Assembly: GCA_950096615.1 (NCBI GenBank)
Contig: CATNCP010000021.1
Coordinates: 1 to 50,559, forward strand
From: an uncultured Kangiella sp.
GTDB taxonomy: Bacteria > Pseudomonadota > Gammaproteobacteria > Enterobacterales > Kangiellaceae
Reading direction: 5' to 3'
Length of the DNA stretch: 50,559 nucleotides
How positions within the stretch are numbered: position 1 is the first letter of the stretch; the number at the start of each line of letters is the position of its first letter. This document shows, piece by piece, positions 44,471 through 50,559 of the stretch. Position numbers and translations under genes: made by a program. A model generated the notes under the pieces. The model was given only the letters and a program-made list of their open reading frames with translations. It did not search any database and had not been told where the DNA came from.

Positions 44471-44476
44471 TATAAT
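44471..44476 (+). promoter_or_regulatory. Possible -10 box of the hemE promoter
   Basis: A perfect TATAAT, 32 bases before the hemE ATG, with only a weak -35 region upstream. The predicted leader is about 25 bases. Confidence 0.4.
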
Positions 44477-44508
44477 AGCCACCATCAGAACACCAATTTA
44501 CAAACCTT

Positions 44509-45576
44509 ATGAGCCACCCACTCGTTAATGACCGTTATATCAAGGCCACACTACAACAAGAGACTGATCGTACTCCAATTTGGATGATGCGTCAGGCAGG
44601 ACGTTATTTACCTGAATACCGTCAACTCAGAGCAGAAGCTGGTAGCTTTATGGATTTATGCACCAATCCTGAGCTGGCTTGCGAAGTAACGATGCAACCT
44701 CTTCGTCGCTATCCTTTAGATGCCGCAATTCTGTTTTCGGATATTTTGACCATCCCTGATGCCATGGGGTTGGGCCTGTACTTCACTCCGGGTGAAGGGC
44801 CTGCTTTCAAAAAAGCAGTGCGTGATGAGAAAGCAGTGAAAGATTTACCGATTCCTGATCCGCATCAAGAACTGAAATACGTGACTGACGCAGTCAGTAC
44901 CATTCGCCGAGAGCTTAAAGGGAGCGTGCCATTAATTGGTTTCTCAGGCAGCCCATGGACTTTAGCGACTTATATGGTCGAAGGTGGCACAACTAAAAAC
45001 TTCTCTGAAGTCAAAGGGTTAATGTACGAGCAACCAGCGGTCATGCACCAATTACTCGACAAACTTGCTGATTCAATTATTGTGTATCTCAATGCGCAAG
45101 TTGAAGCCGGTGCGCAAGCATTAATGATTTTTGATACGTGGGGCGGGGTACTTACGCCACGAGATTATGAAGAGTTTTCATTGCGCTACATGGCTAAAAT
45201 TGTGGATGGCCTAAAACGTGAGAAAGATGGTCAGACAATTCCTGTGACTTTATTCACTAAGGGCGGAGGCAAGTGGTTAGACTTAATGGCTGCGACCGGT
45301 TGTGATTGCCTGGGCGTTGATTGGACCACTGATTTGAGTGAAGCCCGTCAGCGAGTAGCTGGTAAGGTCGCGTTACAGGGAAATATGGATCCGTCGATGT
45401 TATATGCTTCTGATGAGAGAATTCGTGAAGAAGTCGAGACTATTTTAGCCAGTTATGGACATGGCAATGGACATGTGTTTAATTTAGGACATGGGATTCA
45501 TCAAACCGTGAAGCCTGAAAAAGCGGGTGTTTTTATTAACGCTGTGCATGAATTAAGTAAGAAATATCATCAATAA
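44509..45576 (+). CDS. hemE: Uroporphyrinogen decarboxylase
   Basis: A 355-residue cytoplasmic enzyme that removes four carboxyl groups from uroporphyrinogen III in haem synthesis. Signatures: [15 protein letters not shown] (first), [26 protein letters not shown] (second), and F-N-L-G-H-G-I at the end, with the catalytic Asp in S-D-I-L. Length is that of E. coli HemE. Probably co-transcribed with the hydrolase 18 bases downstream. Confidence 0.98.
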   Translation: MSHPLVNDRYIKATLQQETDRTPIWMMRQAGRYLPEYRQLRAEAGSFMDLCTNPELACEVTMQPLRRYPLDAAILFSDILTIPDAMGLGLYFTPGEGPAFKKAVRDEKAVKDLPIPDPHQELKYVTDAVSTIRRELKGSVPLIGFSGSPWTLATYMVEGGTTKNFSEVKGLMYEQPAVMHQLLDKLADSIIVYLNAQVEAGAQALMIFDTWGGVLTPRDYEEFSLRYMAKIVDGLKREKDGQTIPVTLFTKGGGKWLDLMAATGCDCLGVDWTTDLSEARQRVAGKVALQGNMDPSMLYASDERIREEVETILASYGHGNGHVFNLGHGIHQTVKPEKAGVFINAVHELSKKYHQ

Positions 45577-45594
45577 ACGATACGAATAGGTTAT

Positions 45595-46569
45595 ATGCTT
45601 AAGGAAAGCCACTTTGACCCACCTTGGTGGTTAAAGAATCGACATCTACAAACGTTTTGGGCGCCTCTAGCCCCGAAGTTGCCTTTGCCAAAATTAACTC
45701 GGCAGAGGCTAGAGTTGAGCGATGGTGACTTTATTGACATGGACTGGGTCAATCCTGAACGAGATGCGCCGACAGTAGTGCTACTCCATGGATTAGAGGG
45801 GGATATTGATTCTCCCTACTTACGACGTATGTTATTCCAGATTCAGCAGCGCCGCTGGCGTGGCGTGCTGGTGTATTGGCGCGGCTGCAGTGAAGAAATG
45901 AACCGCCTCGACAAAACATATCACTCTGGCCGCAGCGAAGATCTGGACGAGGTGATTGATGAAATTCATAAGAGTCAATCGCCTGAGAAGTTGTTTGTCG
46001 CGGGGTACTCGCTGGGTGCTAATGTTTTACTCAAGTGGCTGGGTGAAAATGAAGAAAGTGCCAGAATTGATGCTGGTTGTGCAGTATCGACACCGTTTAA
46101 CTTATCGATTTGTGCCGACTCCATTGATCAAGGCTTCTCCAAGATTTATAAGTTCTACCTACTGAACTCCATGAAAAAGCGCATCGTTAATAAATTTACT
46201 CCAGAGCGCTTATTGGAATTATTAAATATGTCACCGAGGGACGTTATGGCGATCAATTCATTCCGTGAGTTCGATAATCGAGTGACTTCTTTTCTGAATG
46301 AGTTTGAAGATGCTGAGGATTACTACCGTACTGCATCTAGTATTTATTATTTAGGTAGTATTAAGAAGCCTGCGCTGGTGATTCATGCCGCGGATGACCC
46401 TTTTATGTCGCCAGAGATTATTCCAAGGGATGATCAGTTGCCTGATAACTTGGAACTGTTAATCAGTGAGCATGGAGGTCACGTCGGTTTCGTTTCCGCT
46501 CCTACGAGCAAGGGCGTGAGTTTCTACTTAGAACAAACTATCTTGAATTATTTTGATCGCTTCTTATAA
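45595..46569 (+). CDS. Alpha/beta hydrolase of the YheT family
   Basis: A 324-residue alpha/beta-hydrolase-fold protein. The N-terminus P-P-W-W-L-K-N-R-H-L-Q-T-F-W is typical of the YheT/ABHD1 group. Catalytic elements are the oxyanion region V-V-L-L-H-G-L-E-G, the nucleophile elbow G-Y-S-L-G-A-N (Ser), the acid in H-A-A-D-D-P-F and the His in H-G-G-H-V-G. Probably an esterase or carboxylesterase on unknown lipids. It follows hemE closely and may be on one transcript with it. Confidence 0.9.
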   Translation: MLKESHFDPPWWLKNRHLQTFWAPLAPKLPLPKLTRQRLELSDGDFIDMDWVNPERDAPTVVLLHGLEGDIDSPYLRRMLFQIQQRRWRGVLVYWRGCSEEMNRLDKTYHSGRSEDLDEVIDEIHKSQSPEKLFVAGYSLGANVLLKWLGENEESARIDAGCAVSTPFNLSICADSIDQGFSKIYKFYLLNSMKKRIVNKFTPERLLELLNMSPRDVMAINSFREFDNRVTSFLNEFEDAEDYYRTASSIYYLGSIKKPALVIHAADDPFMSPEIIPRDDQLPDNLELLISEHGGHVGFVSAPTSKGVSFYLEQTILNYFDRFL

Positions 46570-46648
46570 AAGCTGGAGCCATTAGGTTTTGGCTTGGGTT
46601 TCTGCTAAGCTAGTCGGACTAACCCATTGAAATCAAAAGTATTTCGCT

Positions 46649-48034
46649 ATGGATTTAAACGCTGAGTTTCAAGCCCTAAAGAAAAGTTACACCGATGAAC
46701 CGTATCCAACCATAAAACGACGTCTCGAAAAGTTGGAACAAATGGCTCGTCTGTTAAAAGAGAATGAGTCAGAACTAATTCAAGCTATTAGCCGAGATTT
46801 TAGCTATCGCTCACCTTTTGAAACCGAGCTTGCAGAAATATACCCTTCTTTAAAGTCTATTAGCTATACCAAGAAAAAACTCACAAGCTGGATGTCACCA
46901 GAAAAGCGCGGAGTTAGTATTTGGTTCCAGCCAGCGAAAGCCAGTATTATGTATCAGCCCAAGGGGGTAGTAGGCGTCATAGTGCCATGGAATTATCCTC
47001 TCTACTTAGCTCTCGGGCCTTTAATCGGGGCTATTGCGGCTGGTAATCGAGTTATGCTTAAAATGTCGGAGTTTACGCCGACCTTTAGTCACCGCTTTGC
47101 TGAACTTTGTCATCAATACCTGGGTAAAGATTGGGTTCGTGTGAGCAATGGCGGCCCAGATGTTGGGGAAGCTTTCTCAAAAGTACCTTTTGATCATCTA
47201 TTGTTTACAGGCTCGGGGCGAATAGGGCGTGAGGTTATGAAAGCTGCGAGTGAGAATTTGACGCCAGTGACTTTAGAGTTAGGCGGTAAGTCTCCGACGA
47301 TTATCGATCGATCGTTCCCCTTGAAAGTTGCTGTTGAACGTTTACTCTTTGGTAAGTTATTAAATGCAGGGCAAACCTGTTTAGCTCCGGACTATGTCTT
47401 TGTTCACAAAGAACAATTGGATGACTTTACAGCCTTGCTACAGGCAAAAGCGAAGCGTTTCTATCCAAACTGGAAAGAAGAAGCTTACACAGCTCTATCA
47501 TCGGAAAAACAACTCGAACGTTACAATGAGCTACTTAATGATGCGAAGGAAAAGGGTGCAGACATAGTGCCGTTGTTAGGTGAACTGGAACCACAAGGAA
47601 GGAAGGTCCCACCGATAATGGTGCTTAACAGTACCGAGGATATGTTGATTCGCCAAGAAGAAATATTCGGACCGATGTTACCCGTTATTAGCTATGACGA
47701 GCACAGTCAAGTGATTGATTATATTAATAATCAGCCAAGGCCACTGGCTCTATACTTGTTTAGTCATAACACAAAGGTGACGTCAGACTATATGTTAAAA
47801 ACAGTGTCTGGTGGTGTCACCTTAAATGATACAATTTTTCATGTCAGCCAAGAGGAGCTGCCTTTTGGTGGTGTTGGTGCTAGCGGGATGGGGCATTATC
47901 ACGGAGAAGAAGGTTTTAAAACTTTCTCAAAAGCGAAGAGTATTTTTAAACAAAGCCGCTTTGCAGGCACTAAATTGATGTACCCACCCCAATCGAAAGT
48001 TGCTAAATTCCTGCTGGGATTAATGAAGCGGTGA
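46649..48034 (+). CDS. Aldehyde dehydrogenase, coniferyl-aldehyde-dehydrogenase type
   Basis: A 461-residue NAD(P)-dependent dehydrogenase. Asn114 (V-P-W-N-Y-P), the coenzyme motif F-T-G-S-G-R-I-G (about 186-193), Glu210 (T-L-E-L-G-G-K-S-P) and the catalytic Cys244 (G-Q-T-C-L-A-P-D-Y-V) are present. The hydrophobic tail and the substitution L-A-P-D-Y after Cys place it in the class 3-like group, which includes coniferyl aldehyde dehydrogenase and fatty aldehyde dehydrogenases. Substrate is uncertain: medium- or long-chain aliphatic aldehydes are as likely as aromatic ones. About 80 bases separate it from the hydrolase gene. Confidence 0.9.
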   Translation: MDLNAEFQALKKSYTDEPYPTIKRRLEKLEQMARLLKENESELIQAISRDFSYRSPFETELAEIYPSLKSISYTKKKLTSWMSPEKRGVSIWFQPAKASIMYQPKGVVGVIVPWNYPLYLALGPLIGAIAAGNRVMLKMSEFTPTFSHRFAELCHQYLGKDWVRVSNGGPDVGEAFSKVPFDHLLFTGSGRIGREVMKAASENLTPVTLELGGKSPTIIDRSFPLKVAVERLLFGKLLNAGQTCLAPDYVFVHKEQLDDFTALLQAKAKRFYPNWKEEAYTALSSEKQLERYNELLNDAKEKGADIVPLLGELEPQGRKVPPIMVLNSTEDMLIRQEEIFGPMLPVISYDEHSQVIDYINNQPRPLALYLFSHNTKVTSDYMLKTVSGGVTLNDTIFHVSQEELPFGGVGASGMGHYHGEEGFKTFSKAKSIFKQSRFAGTKLMYPPQSKVAKFLLGLMKR

Positions 48035-48100
48035 TAGTGGGTCTTGGCTACATTAGGCCACTTAGGGAGAGTTGCTTTGAGCGTTTGTATCTATAATATA

Positions 48101-48124
48101 GGTAGTAGTAACTACGCTACTATC
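48101..48124 (+). promoter_or_regulatory. Inverted repeat before coaD
   Basis: GGTAGTAG (48101-48108) and CTACTATC (48117-48124) pair with one G-T mismatch around eight bases. It lies just after a TATAAT at 48092-48097, over the expected start point, so it is either an operator or a leader hairpin. No T-run follows, so it is not a terminator. Confidence 0.35.
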
Positions 48125-48138
48125 CTTTGATTGAGTAA

Positions 48139-48630
<492 letters not shown>

Positions 48631-48720
48631 CCTCGAACTTGTTTACTATATAAGCGATAATAGAGTCACTCATTCACAGAATGATGAATGATCATTTTTC
48701 AGAACACTTGGTGTAAATAA

Positions 48721-48985
<265 letters not shown>

Positions 48986-48987
<2 letters not shown>

Positions 48988-49022
48988 GCCATGTGTCTGA
49001 CCATGATCACACGCGGCCTTTT
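48986..49022 (+). terminator. Terminator after the ferredoxin gene
   Basis: A long imperfect stem, AGGCCATGTGT with ACACGCGGCCTT, around about 12 bases, followed by four T's. It begins within the stop codon. Stem has internal mismatches, so efficiency is uncertain. Confidence 0.5.
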
Positions 49023-49051
49023 AATAATACTTGGCTTTATGAAACACGCTC

Positions 49052-49807
49052 ATGATTCTTAGAGATTGGCTTGCCGCCGAACCTTTCACCTTAACGCTCT
49101 CTTCTGGCTTCTTTAGTTTTTTTGCTCATACCGGCATGCTCAGTGCCTTAGAAGAAGACAATCTATTACCACAGCGTCTCACCGGCTCTAGCGCTGGTGC
49201 GTTAGTAGCGAGTTGTTGGGCTGCTGGAGTGGATACGAAGGATTTAAAGAGTGTTCTGTTTCAGCTGAAACGCCAAGACTTTTGGGATCCAGGTTTTGGT
49301 TGGGGATTGCTCAAAGGCCAAAAGTTTCAAGGAATCTTACAGGACATTTTACCAGTAAAGCGGTTTGAAGAATGTCGAGCAGAATTATCCTTATCGGCGT
49401 ATGACATTAAGTCAAAATCAACCATTATTATTAATAGTGGTGAATTGATTCCTGCGATTTACGCCTCTTGTGCGATTCCCTTCTTGTTTCAACCTATTCA
49501 TTATAACGGTTATCGATTACTAGACGGTGGTATTAAAGATCGTCCTGCGTTGGCCGACGTGCGGTATGACGAGCGAGTATTTTATCATCATATTGTCTCT
49601 GTTTCGCCATGGCGTAAAAAAGGCTCCAAAGCGTTGGAAGTGCCGGCTAGAGCCAATATGACCACGCTACAGTTGTTTGATTTGCCCCGTAGCGGGCCTA
49701 CGAAGCTGGAAGTCGGCCCAGCAGCTTTTGAAGCGGCCTATAACGCGACCAAAAGAGCTTTAGGGCGAGATATTGGAGATAACGCTAAAATCACCTTAGC
49801 GGTTTAA
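49052..49807 (+). CDS. Patatin-like phospholipase family protein
   Basis: A 251-residue protein with the patatin dyad: nucleophile Ser47 in G-S-S-A-G (45-49) and Asp158 in L-L-D-G-G. The expected oxyanion loop, normally G-G-G-x-R-G, is replaced by L-S-S-G-F-F-S-F-F-A-H-T-G, so the hydrolase may be altered or specialised. The rest, including A-I-P-F-L-F-Q-P-I (about 141-149), fits. No signal peptide is evident. Its stop overlaps the convergent DUF3301 gene by four bases. Substrate unknown. Confidence 0.8.
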   Translation: MILRDWLAAEPFTLTLSSGFFSFFAHTGMLSALEEDNLLPQRLTGSSAGALVASCWAAGVDTKDLKSVLFQLKRQDFWDPGFGWGLLKGQKFQGILQDILPVKRFEECRAELSLSAYDIKSKSTIIINSGELIPAIYASCAIPFLFQPIHYNGYRLLDGGIKDRPALADVRYDERVFYHHIVSVSPWRKKGSKALEVPARANMTTLQLFDLPRSGPTKLEVGPAAFEAAYNATKRALGRDIGDNAKITLAV

Positions 49808-50103
49808 ACAGACTCCATCTCAACGATAACAGGCCATTTGCCCTGCATCACAATGTGCCCTGTGTAGCGTTGAGCGCCATCGGTGGCAAACTCAAATTGG
49901 TAGCGGCGTAGGAAGCGCAATCGTCCCTCTTCGTTCTTATCGAAATAGAGTTTCTTCAAAGCAACATACCCGTCTAGGTTTTGCACAGAAGCTTCTTGGC
50001 AGGCTTGTTGCGCAGCCTTATACGCTGCTTCTTGTGCTCGTCGAACATTGATCCAAACACCAACAGCGAGAGCGATGGCTAAAATTACGAGTAGGTTGGT
50101 CAT
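49804..50103 (-). CDS. DUF3301 family membrane-anchored protein
   Basis: A 99-residue protein with one N-terminal hydrophobic helix (about 3-19) and a soluble part carrying the family's C-Q-E-A-S-V-Q-N-L-D-G-Y-V-A-L-K-K-L, R-R-Y-Q-F-E-F-A-T-D-G and R-Y-T-G-H-I-V-M-Q-G motifs. Function unknown. Its ATG overlaps the stop of the MmcQ/YjbR gene (ATGA), so the two are translationally coupled. Confidence 0.8.
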   Translation of the reverse strand: MTNLLVILAIALAVGVWINVRRAQEAAYKAAQQACQEASVQNLDGYVALKKLYFDKNEEGRLRFLRRYQFEFATDGAQRYTGHIVMQGKWPVIVEMESV

Positions 50104-50465
50104 GAGGGGATACTTAAGATTGCTTGTTGTTTCTTTTTGGTCAATTTAGAGAAGACCATATCGTATGAGCCTTTAATAAGTGTTTCTAACTCACTCTTCG
50201 ATAAGGCACTTTCAGTCTCCACGGAGACCCAGTGATATCGAGCAAGGTAGGGCGCAGGTACGATACCAGGCCTGTCAGTCAGCGCTATAAAATCCGCTGA
50301 TGATACTTTGAAGCAAACGCGCTTAACATCATTGCTAGACTTTGAATCCGGACAAAAAACCACAAACATTTTGTCTGCAATACAGTAGGTGCGCTCACTT
50401 TCCCACTTCAGATCAAATTCAGCGCCTTGGAGCTCACTACAAAATTGTTCTAGGCTTTTGAACAT
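50100..50465 (-). CDS. MmcQ/YjbR family protein
   Basis: A 121-residue cytoplasmic protein of the MmcQ/YjbR fold, with K-M-F-V-V-F-C, V-C-F-K-V-S-S-A-D-F-I-A-L and P-A-P-Y-L-A-R-Y-H-W-V-S-V motifs. The fold resembles the CyaY/MotA C-terminal double-wing type, and DNA binding has been proposed; the role is unknown. It begins close to the terminator of the next gene to the right and probably forms a two-gene unit with the DUF3301 gene. Confidence 0.85.
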   Translation of the reverse strand: MFKSLEQFCSELQGAEFDLKWESERTYCIADKMFVVFCPDSKSSNDVKRVCFKVSSADFIALTDRPGIVPAPYLARYHWVSVETESALSKSELETLIKGSYDMVFSKLTKKKQQAILSIPS

Positions 50466-50491
50466 ATCGATAGTCTTTATCTTGGCAATAA

Positions 50492-50519
50492 AAAAGGCGA
50501 CAAAAGCCGCCTTTTAAAA
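50492..50519 (-). terminator. Terminator of a minus-strand gene beyond the window
   Basis: A stem AAAAGGCG/CGCCTTTT (50492-50499 with 50508-50515) with an eight-base loop and A's on the left that make a U-tract on the minus strand. It suits a gene entering from the right edge, and may be bidirectional. Confidence 0.7.
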
Positions 50520-50532
50520 GGTCTTTACAGGA

Positions 50533-50559
50533 CTATTTTCCTGTAATCCAGCGCGCGAC
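50533..50559 (-). CDS. Possible 3' end of a minus-strand gene cut by the window edge
   Basis: Reading in from the right edge on the minus strand gives V-A-R-W-I-T-G-K and then a TAG stop at 50535-50533, just before the terminator at 50492-50519. A second open frame ending at 50525 reads R-A-L-D-Y-R-K-I-V-L, so the frame is not settled. Too short to identify. Confidence 0.3.
   Translation of the reverse strand, partial: VARWITGK

Overview
This 50.6 kb window looks like the chromosome of a Gammaproteobacterium, probably an aerobic marine, proteolytic one. The inference rests on ubiquinone genes (ubiE-ubiJ-ubiB), a type IV pilus operon, hslVU behind a sigma-32-type promoter, moderate G+C by eye and a densely packed gene order. 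That order (tat - ubiB/J/E - DUF971 - hslU/V - SPOR - priA - rpmE - mrcA/pilMNOPQ - aroK - aroB - damX - hemE) follows the block I recall from Pseudomonas. From memory the protein style resembles Kangiella, but this cannot be proven here. I see no tRNA, rRNA, insertion sequence, prophage or CRISPR array.

Left part (1-9.1 kb): the 3' end of a probable AI-2E family transporter, a PhzF-family enzyme, then a minus-strand operon tetR - membrane fusion protein - RND pump - outer-membrane lipoprotein. A well-formed promoter with two inverted repeats lies in front of tetR, so the regulator probably controls itself and the whole pump. A secreted M24 metallopeptidase faces away from it.

9.1-14.8 kb: a minus-strand housekeeping run, DUF971 - ubiE - ubiJ - ubiB - HIT - tatA - tatB - tatC - hotdog thioesterase-like protein, coupling quinone synthesis to Tat export genes.

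15-21.7 kb: three tandem secreted subtilisin-like (S8) proteases, each with two C-terminal PPC domains, its own leader and its own terminator. They are paralogues with mosaic relationships. Two share a homologous promoter with an identically placed palindrome, and all three have a stem-loop in the 5' leader.

22-27.2 kb: hslV-hslU behind a near-consensus heat-shock promoter, a SPOR-domain protein and priA.

27.5-33 kb: an accessory segment with a small membrane protein and a four-gene, non-classical chaperone-usher operon (abundant acidic subunit, second secreted protein, PapD-like chaperone, usher with an extra C-terminal domain). A strong intrinsic-terminator-like hairpin sits inside the first codons of the second gene and may set subunit stoichiometry. 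This is the best candidate for a poorly described system.

33-50.6 kb: rpmE with its own promoter and leader, mrcA (PBP1A) divergent from pilMNOPQ, then aroK, aroB, a DamX-like protein, hemE, a YheT-like hydrolase, a coniferyl-aldehyde-type dehydrogenase, coaD, a YfhL-type ferredoxin, a small patatin-like protein, a DUF3301 protein, an MmcQ/YjbR protein, and the edge of another minus-strand gene.
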